This document shows, piece after piece, positions 8,606-15,327 of a stretch of 64,000 nt of DNA (its first letter is position 1; each line of letters starts with the position of its first letter). The notes below the pieces were generated by a model. It made no database searches. It was not told the origin of the DNA and worked only from the letters and a program-made list of their open reading frames with translations. Source of the stretch: Nitrosomonas oligotropha (GTDB taxonomy: Bacteria > Pseudomonadota > Gammaproteobacteria > Burkholderiales > Nitrosomonadaceae); NCBI RefSeq assembly GCF_900106555.1, contig NZ_FNOE01000010.1:41029-105028 (forward strand). The letters run 5' to 3'. The translations under genes were made by a program, and so were the position numbers.

Positions 8606-9034
8606 TCATTGTAGAGCACTAAACACTGTCAGTCGAACCAATCTTGGCCAGCAATCATGTTGTATCCAGGCATATTCAGGTGGCGTGTTGATAATCACCC
8701 ACATAAACCCGCATTCATTATCCCTTTCTGCCAATAATCCTTGAATCGCTATTCTTGTATCCAAGGATACCCAGTGAGATTGGTTGTCATGATCTTTTTC
8801 CATGAACTGGTCAGCAGCGATTAAAACCGGTCTTGGGTGCCAGGGTTTCCATTTACCGCTTTTGATAGAATTCAGTCGTGCCCAGCTGCCGTTCGGAAAT
8901 TTGCTGATGGCTTCATCCTTGCACCTGCCCCAGGCTATCCAAGTTACACTACCATCTCGCAAACATACCAGTAACCACGCACCCGGTTGCGGAAAATAAA
9001 TCTTCTGATCCTGGTACTCAATATCACCGCACAT
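8606..9034 (-). CDS. Divergent SRAP-domain (YedK/HMCES-like) protein
   Basis: SRAP proteins form a thiazolidine crosslink between Cys2 and abasic sites in single-stranded DNA. Of the family's key residues this 142-aa protein keeps Cys2 (MCGD), an Asn at 55 (ARLNS), a Glu at 79 within LIAADQFMEKD (compare LIPADGFYEW) and a His at 126 within WIQHDCWPRL (compare IHDRMP). It is shorter than typical SRAP proteins and departs from the usual MCGR start. Such genes are common on mobile elements, where protection of single-stranded transfer DNA is a plausible inferred role. Confidence 0.7.
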   Translation of the reverse strand: MCGDIEYQDQKIYFPQPGAWLLVCLRDGSVTWIAWGRCKDEAISKFPNGSWARLNSIKSGKWKPWHPRPVLIAADQFMEKDHDNQSHWVSLDTRIAIQGLLAERDNECGFMWVIINTPPEYAWIQHDCWPRLVRLTVFSALQ

Positions 9035-9099
9035 AGGTGCCCCTGCTGCGTAAGTACATAGATTGTTGGTAAGTTTCTAAAGATACCAATACCTAGAAT

Positions 9100-9315
9100 T
9101 TATACTGCTAGAGGCGTCAACGTATAAACTCTACCAAATTTTCCTGCGGTACGAATATCTCCGCGTTGCAAGGCAGCACGAACATCATCCAATTTATATG
9201 CATCTTCAATCGACAAATAAGGCGACCAGCCTTCTCCTGCGTCTATCAACTCGATCTCAACTTCCGCAATGTATTGGCCTTCACGCACCAATTTTGTATG
9301 ACATTTATTACTCAT
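9100..9315 (-). CDS. Small protein paired with the DUF4258 gene, possible antitoxin
   Basis: Protein of 71 aa with acidic character ([19 protein letters not shown] stretch after the start, then [19 protein letters not shown]). Its ATG overlaps the stop of the upstream DUF4258 gene by 4 bases, a toxin-antitoxin style arrangement. I recognise a recurrent partner of DUF4258 proteins but no defined domain. The antitoxin role is inference from order and size. Confidence 0.6.
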   Translation of the reverse strand: MSNKCHTKLVREGQYIAEVEIELIDAGEGWSPYLSIEDAYKLDDVRAALQRGDIRTAGKFGRVYTLTPLAV

Positions 9316-9635
9316 CGTAATCTCCTCAAGAAATCATCACTCCACTTATCACAGTTAGGTCGGTAAGCCGTAACAACAACAGCAGGTAAATCCGCATTTT
9401 TAGGAATTCCCCACACCACATGGATTGGCTTGTTATTTTTATCCTTTTGTAATACTAAAACACATGGGCCTTTCGGATAGTCTGGATAATCTTCCACGAC
9501 TAGTGCCTCACCAATACCTGATAGAATATCTCTTGCGAAGATATTGTCGTGTGACAACTCATCATAACCATGTTCGGATATACGGACATCCCCATTACTG
9601 ACTAATGCTATAACCCGTTGTAAAGTCACACTCAT
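9312..9635 (-). CDS. DUF4258-domain protein, possible toxin
   Basis: Protein of 107 aa with the DUF4258 pattern: [15 protein letters not shown] near residue 18, [19 protein letters not shown], and a C-terminal HVVWGIPKN...[12 protein letters not shown]4258 has a RelE/BrnT-like layout, and members are often found in two-gene toxin-antitoxin-like units, as here with the overlapping downstream gene. It is well formed and full length. No activity can be assigned from sequence alone. Confidence 0.7.
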   Translation of the reverse strand: MSVTLQRVIALVSNGDVRISEHGYDELSHDNIFARDILSGIGEALVVEDYPDYPKGPCVLVLQKDKNNKPIHVVWGIPKNADLPAVVVTAYRPNCDKWSDDFLRRLR

Positions 9636-9881
9636 GGCGAAATATCATCAGGTAAAATTATCAACACGAAATTATGCCATCTATTTTTCCTGAAAATCAT
9701 CACCCCAGCTTATCCCTTTATTTTTCATTGTATTTTATTTAGCCTTCTTAAGTTCTACCTCCGACAACGAATCTTGGCAATAGAGTAGGAGCCGTATATG
9801 CGATCAAATAAAACTACCAAGGTTTCATTGTATCAATAATAGCAAGCAAACTCTTGCAGTTAAATTTTATACAATTTTAAA

Positions 9882-10607
9882 GGCTCTAGACTAGCAGAGT
9901 TAATAATATCTGATGCTTTGCCATAGTTCATTAGCAAGTGCATCAGGTTGTTTTTTCCAACGCCATTCAGATTCTTTTAAATGCAGCTCAAAGTTAACCG
10001 ACACGCCGTTAAACTTTGCAAGCCGCCGCTTGGTAAAGCTCCAAAACGATTCGATACCGTTAATATGGCAATGCCCATCCCGAGCAAATTCATTGTCACC
10101 AGGGGATACACGAAAATGCTTGGAGTATCCTACATCTACCAAACCACTATAGCCACGCCAACCATCACTATAGATGACACTCTCAATGGACACTTTACCC
10201 AGTATCACCGCTTGTAAAGTCAAGCGCTTACAGTCCGGTACTATTTCGGTGTATACCCTGCCATCTCGTTCAAACACACCAAATACAGGCTGTTTTAATG
10301 TCCCGCGACCGCGTTTGAGTTTCCCATGATAACCTCGATGCCGTTTCGCACCAAAATAGCTTTCATCAACTTCCACTTTGCCTAACAGCTTGTCTTTAAG
10401 GGCAGTCTGATGGCTATAGATTACTTGCCTGAAAATGCCATACCAACGATTAATCGTGTTACGATTTTTACCTAACAGCAGAGCTGTTTTGCTGGCAGGT
10501 ATATCAATGCAAAAGCATTGAATTATTTTTCTAATGTAATAATCACTTAATTCACTGTTTCTTAACATCTTACTAGACTAACAGATCGTGTCTGCTAGTC
10601 TAGAGCC
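9882..10607 (-). mobile_element. IS1595-family insertion sequence, intact
   Basis: A 726-bp element bounded by perfect 17-bp inverted repeats (ggctctagactagcaga at the left, its complement at the right). A 7-bp repeat ttttaaa directly abuts both ends and is probably the target duplication (8 bp is usual for the family). It carries one transposase on the minus strand. It lies 150 bases from the tRNA fragment that marks the element border. Confidence 0.9.
9900..10568 (-). CDS. IS1595-family transposase (ISXO2-like DDE domain)
   Basis: Transposase of 222 aa. It has an N-terminal HTH-like region (SKTALLLGKNRNTINRWYG) and an ISXO2-like catalytic core: EVDESYFGAKRHRG (first Asp), VIYSDGWRGYSG (second Asp) and HINGIESFWSFTKRRLAKF, ending SEWRWKK. 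It appears complete, with no frameshift, and almost fills the element between the inverted repeats, so it may still be active. Confidence 0.92.
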   Translation of the reverse strand: MLRNSELSDYYIRKIIQCFCIDIPASKTALLLGKNRNTINRWYGIFRQVIYSHQTALKDKLLGKVEVDESYFGAKRHRGYHGKLKRGRGTLKQPVFGVFERDGRVYTEIVPDCKRLTLQAVILGKVSIESVIYSDGWRGYSGLVDVGYSKHFRVSPGDNEFARDGHCHINGIESFWSFTKRRLAKFNGVSVNFELHLKESEWRWKKQPDALANELWQSIRYY

Positions 10608-10758
10608 TTTTAAATGTTACGGATCGCAAAATTGATTGTGTCAAATTTGTGCCAAACTGTGCCTGAAATACCACCATATGTAGTTGTGTGACACTGATTT
10701 TATGCTTGGCAAGCATTGCAAGTGTTTGATTTATATAAACACAAAATTTATAACTAGG

Positions 10759-10804
10759 TTTCGTAATCAGTAGGTCGGAGGTTCGACTCCTCTCAACAGC
10801 ACCA
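10759..10804 (+). other. 3' fragment of tRNA-Thr(CGT), probable attachment site
   Basis: The stretch reads as the 3' part of a tRNA. It has the 7-base anticodon loop ttcgtaa (anticodon CGT), the 3' half of the anticodon stem (tcagt), a variable loop, a T arm with loop ttcgact, a 7-base acceptor strand caacagc and a final acca. The 5' half is absent: the bases before the loop (taactagg) cannot pair with tcagt. Such a remnant is the usual mark left by tyrosine-recombinase elements inserting in a tRNA 3' end. Its orientation places the element to the left, in agreement with the trb and korB genes. Confidence 0.8.
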
Positions 10805-10849
10805 AAAAATCAATAAGTTACAAGACGTCATAAAAAATAACTTTTCCCG

Positions 10850-10867
10850 GGGTTACGCCAGGGTTAC
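10850..10867. repeat. Direct repeat gggttac, 11-bp period
   Basis: Two copies of gggttac (10850-10856 and 10861-10867) separated by gcca, 46 bases after the tRNA CCA end. The position suits integrase arm-type binding sites, but nothing else supports this. Confidence 0.3.
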
Positions 10868-10930
10868 AAAATAACTGACGCCAATCAATGAACCTAGCTC
10901 CATCCGCCGCGCTACATCCATATGCAAAGC

Positions 10931-10960
10931 AATAAAAAAGCCAGTTATGTTCCGGCTTTG
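10931..10960 (-). terminator. Rho-independent terminator of the HTH gene
   Basis: On the minus strand, an aaagcc/ggcttt stem with an 11-base loop is followed by a T-rich run. It lies 20 bases after the stop of the 69-aa HTH protein. Confidence 0.6.
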
Positions 10961-10979
10961 TTTCCTTGCTAACTAACTT

Positions 10980-11189
10980 TCATCTGATCTTGCATCGCCG
11001 CTCCGCTTCCAATCTTTCACGCGCAGCCGCTAATCCAGTTCGGTATTTCTTTGTCCTGAAATAATTCAAATTCTTTTCCCGCCAATCGATAGCGGCTTGC
11101 AGATCATCGCCCGGCATTCCCTGCCATAAAAACTTATAGATTGCTTGCCTTGATATTCCCAAAGCCTTGGCCAGTTCTGTTTTTTTCAT
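10980..11189 (-). CDS. Small helix-turn-helix DNA-binding protein
   Basis: Protein of 69 aa opening with a clear HTH (KKTELAKALGISRQAIYKFL), followed by PGDDLQAAIDWREKN and a basic C-terminus rich in Arg and Lys (AARERLEAERRCKIR). It resembles small phage or island regulators. No target can be named. It is monocistronic, with a terminator just downstream. Part of the accessory strip right of the tRNA fragment. Confidence 0.6.
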   Translation of the reverse strand: MKKTELAKALGISRQAIYKFLWQGMPGDDLQAAIDWREKNLNYFRTKKYRTGLAAARERLEAERRCKIR

Positions 11190-11392
11190 GCATCAACCTA
11201 TGAAATTTTTTCAGGTAATCAAAAGTTAAGTATGCATGGAATTTGATTGGCTAGATTTTAAATTGGGTTTGAATCACCTGCATGAGCGAAACTCCCGGAA
11301 GTACCTTAGCGTGCAGTCATAATAAACCAAACTTAACCTGCTGCTATTTCCAACTTATGGGAGATACAGATTTATCTTATAAGGCGCGAAGG

Positions 11393-11414
11393 GTATGCCC
11401 CATTATGGGCATAC
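11393..11414. repeat. Inverted repeat between two accessory genes
   Basis: Perfect 8-bp arms (gtatgccc, gggcatac) around a 6-base loop. It lies in a non-coding gap of about 300 bases (11190-11488) in which I see no gene. No T-run follows on either strand, so its role is open. Confidence 0.4.
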
Positions 11415-11488
11415 TGCCCGTTCGCTAGCGCGGATTAACTTAATCTGACTTCCTCATGCTGCTAAACAGTGAAAATCCAAAGCTTGGT

Positions 11489-11922
11489 TTAAATTTTATT
11501 GGCTAACCACAAAGTCATGTATTTTTCGACGATCTCGTTAGGCTCGGAATGTAATTTTCTGTAGTTTATTATGGCTCTTACAATGCAGGATTTTGCATGT
11601 TCTGAAATACTGGCTATTTCAAGATTCTCGATGGTTGATTTTGCATCATGATGTTTGGTGCTATTCCTAATTTGATTTAAAGAATCGCCAGCTTCTTTGT
11701 CAGTCAATTCGTTTCCATAATTTTTAGTGATGTTGATTAACCATTCTTTTGCTTCTTCCCGACCAGTTATCTCTTTGTGATCTTTAGCTTTTAATAATCC
11801 AGCCATCACTTCTTCAGCAGCACCTGCTAGCTGAACAACTGAAATTTGCATTTATCTTCTAAATATAGCTCTATTGCGGTCTCCAACATCTTTTTTGAAA
11901 TCTCTGATTTTTGATATTTCAT
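11489..11922 (-). pseudogene. RX4H-motif (HEPN-like) protein, probably frameshifted near the N-terminus
   Basis: The open part starts at 11851 and encodes 120 aa: VVQLAGAAEEVMAGLLKAK, then LNQIRNSTKHHDA, where R-N-S-T-K-H is an RX4H motif as in HEPN ribonucleases, then a helical tail. A better beginning lies one frame away, from an ATG at 11922 (MKYQKSEISKKMLETAIELY, then LEDKCKF). That would join the downstream frame with one inserted base near 11845. Proteins of this type that I recall carry such a helix before LAGAAEE. The gene starts 18 bases after the extended end of its upstream neighbour, suggesting an operon. HEPN assignment is inferred from the motif and helical pattern. Confidence 0.5.
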
Positions 11923-11940
11923 CGGCGTTTTCTTATCAGA

Positions 11941-12433
11941 TTATGAGGATGTTTTATTATCATCCATGTTGATTCCAAGTTGACCACCGACAATTTTAAG
12001 TGCGTCAGAAGTAGTTTCTTTTTGATTGTTGAACCACTCTTCCGTCATTTTTTGATTATATAAAATTTTGACAATTCCATTTTTTTGGCTTGTCAAATTT
12101 CAATAGACGCATTTCGTATGCTTCATTCGCAGATATGCGGCCGTGCGCTAGCGCGTCTCTTAGCTCAACTAAAGCAGTTGATATTAATTGCTTACCGCCA
12201 TTCTCAGCCACTGCGCGGTTAAATTTATTAACTAGCATACCAAGAGAATCGTAATTTGTAAGTTCGTTTTCGGGAAGTTCATGTCCGACTGGTAAAGTAT
12301 ATATATCAGTGCCATAGGGAACATCCAAAGGCTTCGCACCAGGAAGTTTATGAAGGGACATACGTAGCAGCATTTCTAAAGCTTGGAGGTTTCCGACTAT
12401 TTCCCCTAAGCGGGTGGCGTGATTATCTATCAT
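11941..12433 (-). pseudogene. RX4H-motif protein with a frameshift in an A7 tract
   Basis: The uninterrupted frame gives 125 aa: MIDNHATRLGEIVGNLQALE, KFNRAVAENGGKQ and VELRDALAHGR, where R92-D-A-L-A-H97 is an RX4H motif. It ends abruptly after KFDKPKKWNCQNFI. Removing one A from the seven-A run at about 12079-12085 continues the protein as NGIVKILYNQKMTEEWFNNQ to a stop at 11941, a much more protein-like end. So the gene has a homopolymer frameshift, either real (decay or slippage) or an assembly error. Function unknown; HEPN-like is a motif-based guess. Confidence 0.5.
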
Positions 12434-12559
12434 GGATATGGGTTTAATCCTTAATATGAAAAAAGTAGTCTTAAAAAATTACGTGTAAGAAACTTCAGTG
12501 TTGTTTACAAAGAGGTTGATTGAGATAAACGATGAGTATTTCATAAGGGGTGGCATTAT

Positions 12560-12757
12560 TCAAACTCTTATGAGGCTTAACGGTATTGCTTCGAAAGCCG
12601 CCAATTCTTTTTCGATTTGATCTTTCAGAGTACGATAAACCGCGATTGGTAACAGGACATATTCATCTTTGCCTTGTATGGATTTGATTTTCTCAATCGC
12701 AATAATTCTAACAACATCATGCCATTCAAAAATGATGCGCCAGTTACCCACTCTCAT
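12560..12757 (-). pseudogene. RelE-toxin/antitoxin fusion remnant
   Basis: A 65-aa frame whose first half (MRVGNWRIIFEWHDVVRIIA) reads like the C-terminal strand region of RelE/ParE-type toxins. The second half (KDEYVLLPIAVYRTLKDQIE) reads like the start of a Phd/HTH-type antitoxin. The N-terminal part of the toxin and the rest of the antitoxin are absent. The simplest reading is a deletion that fused the two genes of a toxin-antitoxin pair. Probably non-functional. Confidence 0.5.
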
Positions 12758-12990
12758 AAAGCATTATTTTCAAATGTTTTGATAGACCAGAAAGCTTCCA
12801 ACGATGATTGAAAGTCTATGAATAAAAATACCGTGCGAGATTAAATTATTTTAATAATGTCTTATTTTATAAAACAAAATCATTGAATGTGAATTTTTCA
12901 TCAATATTCTGTGAACTTTTTGTGAATTATCGAGCCTTAATATTCGTAAACTTTTGATAACTTCAATAAACTTTCATTTAGGAGATAAAA

Positions 12991-13233
12991 ATGAAAACAA
13001 GTCAAAGCCTTTTTAGTACAGCTGTAAAAGTTACTTTCGTTTTATTTGGTGTTTTACCATTAATTGGACTTGCTGCATTTGGCGATTTGCGTTCATTTTC
13101 ACTCGCGCAATCTGAAATAAGCTGGTTGGAAATTGATCTCATGTTGGGGGCAGTATTCTTTGTAAGCTATCTTTTAATTGGAAGTGTATCGAAAAGCAAA
13201 ACTCGCCTTCCAATGAAAAAAATATATGCCTAA
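12991..13233 (+). CDS. Small two-segment membrane protein, unknown function
   Basis: Protein of 80 aa with two hydrophobic segments (about residues 11-30 and 47-66) joined by a polar loop (GDLRSFSLAQSEISW), ending in a basic tail (SKSKTRLPMKKIY). It has a good ribosome binding site (aggag, 6-7 bases before the ATG) and its own terminator 18 bases after the stop, so it looks like a real single-gene unit. I do not recognise a family. Confidence 0.6.
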   Translation: MKTSQSLFSTAVKVTFVLFGVLPLIGLAAFGDLRSFSLAQSEISWLEIDLMLGAVFFVSYLLIGSVSKSKTRLPMKKIYA

Positions 13234-13251
13234 ACTGTAAGCTTTTTACAT

Positions 13252-13285
13252 AAGGTCAATGTTATTTAGACATTGACCTTTTTTA
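13252..13285 (+). terminator. Rho-independent terminator of the small membrane protein gene
   Basis: Perfect 10-bp stem (aaggtcaatg and cattgacctt) with a 9-base loop, followed by ttttatt on the plus strand. Confidence 0.88.
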
Positions 13286-13290
13286 TTAAA

Positions 13291-13750
13291 AAAAGCGGCG
13301 GATTAAAAAATCATCTCGGGTCAGAGCCAAGGAAAGAAGAATATGCCTTAGTGTGCCATCGAACCCAATCGTTCAGACTCCTTCCAGCGGCAACATTTTC
13401 AAAACCAAGCAATTGCCCTCATTTCCTGACTGAAAGCACTGCCATCATCCTGCGGATTCACATAGTTTCATCCTTACCGGCGTGCAGCTTAACTTGCTGG
13501 GCGCAGTAGCAACATTGCGTATCTGGTTTCCAGCAATTTTACTGCCAATTTCAGCTTGCCCTAATGATGAGAAAACGATCGCATATCGGATAAATTAGCG
13601 CTCAGCAAAACCTTTACACATTAGGCCGGGACAGCTTCCAGTGTTGACAATCGGCAATCGGATTGAAAAGATTTTATGATATTATTCGAGCCCGATTGAG
13701 AGTTAATCCCATTGCATCGTAACTATTAGTTTAGATAAAAGGTAGCATGC
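13291..13750. other. Non-coding gap before the amino acid permease
   Basis: About 460 bases with no convincing gene. A 78-codon frame at 13273-13509 lacks protein-like composition and a ribosome binding site and overlaps the terminator. A ttgaca sequence at 13644-13649 could be a -35 box, but no well-spaced -10 box is seen. Confidence 0.5.
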
Positions 13751-15310
13751 ATGATTTTCTGGCGCGTAAAATCACTTGATGCCATCCTGGCAACTGCAGA
13801 AAAGAAAAGTCTCCACCGTACCTTGGGCGCATGGCAGTTAACGCTACTGGGTATTGGCGCGATTATCGGTACCGGTATTTTCGTTTTGACGGCTGAGGCT
13901 GCACAGAAAGCCGGGCCGGGCATGATGCTTTCCTTTGTTATTGCCAGTTTCGTGTGCACCGTCGCCGCACTGTGCTATTCCGAGCTGTCTTCCATGGTGC
14001 CGGTCTCCGGGTCCGCCTATACTTATTCATACGCAGTGCTGGGCGAATTGGTCGCGTGGCTGGTCGGGTGGGCGCTCATGCTGGAATATTCCGTCGCCGC
14101 CAGCGCGGTTGCCGTCGGCTGGTCAGGCTATTTCGTCGGTCTTATGCAAAACTCGCTCGGGATAGAGATACCCTTTGCACTGGCGAATGGACCTTTTGCT
14201 GGTGGAATTATTAACTTACCGGCGGTTTTCATCTGCATACTGGTAATCGCACTCCTGGTTATTGGTACACGCGAAAGCGCCACATTTAACGCCACACTGG
14301 TCGCTATCAAGATTGCCGCATTAACGCTTTTCATTGCTTTAACACTACCGGTTGTCAATCTGGAAAATTTCCAGCCTTTCTTACCATTAGGAGAAGCTGG
14401 GGTAGTGGCTGCGGCATCGTCCATATTCTTTGCTTATGTCGGATTCGATGCAGTTTCCACTGCTGCGGAGGAAACCAAGGATCCGCAACGCAATGTGCCC
14501 ATCGGGTTGATCAGCTCGCTGGCAATCTGCACTGTCTTTTACTTGCTCATTTCAGCCGGTGCGATCGGCGCCATCGGTGCGCAGCCGCTGCTGGATGAAA
14601 CCGGTAAGAATTTGGTGCCCGGCTCCTTGCAATTGGCCGAGCAATGCAAATCGCTGGCCGCTCTCGGGCAGCATCCGCTGGTTTGCTCGCGTGAAGCATT
14701 GGCGTTGGTGTTACGTGAGATCGGCTGGGAAAAAATCGGCAATCTGCTGGGGCTTACCGCTTTCCTGGCGCTGCCTTCGGTGGTTCTGATGATGTTGTTC
14801 GGCCAGACGCGCATCTTTTTCGTCATGTCGCGCGACGGCCTGCTGCCGGAAGTTTTAAGCCGCATTCATCCCCGTTTCAAAACGCCGCATATTGTTACTT
14901 ACGTAACGGGACTGGGTGTCATGGCTGCCGCCGCTTTCTTGCCGGTTGGGAAACTGGCGGATATTTCTAATTCCGGAACGCTGTTCGCTTTCATGGTCGT
15001 AGCATTTACCGTGATGATACTGCGCATCAAAGACAAGAGCCGCGTGCGTCCTTTCCGGACACCCATCGTTTGGCTGATCGGCCCGCTCGCGGTACTGGGT
15101 TGCATCACACTGTTTTTCTTTTTGCCAGACGATGCAAAACTAGTGTTCCCGATCTGGTCAGGAATTGGGTTGATTTTCTATTTTCTCTACGGCTACCGGA
15201 AAAGCCACGTTGGCCGGGGCGTTGATACACCCGCCGGTGGTGAAGATATCATCAGTCAGGTCCGGCCTCTGGCCGATTGTGATCCGGACGGCACGAACAA
15301 AAAAAGTTGA
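13751..15310 (+). CDS. APC-superfamily amino acid permease (cationic amino acid transporter type)
   Basis: Integral membrane transporter of 519 aa with 12 or more predicted membrane segments. The APC signature GIGAIIGTGIFVLTAEAA lies near residue 35, followed by SYTYSYAVLGELVAWLVGWAL-like segments and FFAYVGFDAVSTAAEETKDP (around residue 225-245), typical of CAT/YhdG-type permeases. A periplasmic or cytoplasmic loop rich in Cys and Gln near residues 290-320 is a variable feature. The substrate cannot be fixed. The ATG at 13751 has only a weak aaggt ribosome binding site. It converges on hpnN with an 18-base gap. Confidence 0.9.
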   Translation: MIFWRVKSLDAILATAEKKSLHRTLGAWQLTLLGIGAIIGTGIFVLTAEAAQKAGPGMMLSFVIASFVCTVAALCYSELSSMVPVSGSAYTYSYAVLGELVAWLVGWALMLEYSVAASAVAVGWSGYFVGLMQNSLGIEIPFALANGPFAGGIINLPAVFICILVIALLVIGTRESATFNATLVAIKIAALTLFIALTLPVVNLENFQPFLPLGEAGVVAAASSIFFAYVGFDAVSTAAEETKDPQRNVPIGLISSLAICTVFYLLISAGAIGAIGAQPLLDETGKNLVPGSLQLAEQCKSLAALGQHPLVCSREALALVLREIGWEKIGNLLGLTAFLALPSVVLMMLFGQTRIFFVMSRDGLLPEVLSRIHPRFKTPHIVTYVTGLGVMAAAAFLPVGKLADISNSGTLFAFMVVAFTVMILRIKDKSRVRPFRTPIVWLIGPLAVLGCITLFFFLPDDAKLVFPIWSGIGLIFYFLYGYRKSHVGRGVDTPAGGEDIISQVRPLADCDPDGTNKKS

Positions 15311-15327
15311 GTTCTTCGCTTAGCGTG

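Larger units (their letters stand above)
10608..10979. other. Element border region without protein genes
   Basis: About 370 bases holding, in order, the IS flank, an AT-rich stretch, the tRNA-Thr 3' fragment (10759-10804), a gggttac direct repeat at 10850-10867, and a minus-strand terminator hairpin at 10931-10960. No integrase gene is present here. Confidence 0.6.

Noticed and set aside
10741..10804. Complete tRNA gene
   Set aside because: Only the 3' half can be folded; the D arm and 5' acceptor strand are absent, so it is an attachment-site fragment.
13273..13509. 78-codon frame in the gap before the permease
   Set aside because: Starts inside a terminator stem, no ribosome binding site, composition not protein-like.
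13644..13680. Sigma-70 promoter before the permease
   Set aside because: A ttgaca box is present, but no -10 box at 16-18 bases spacing.
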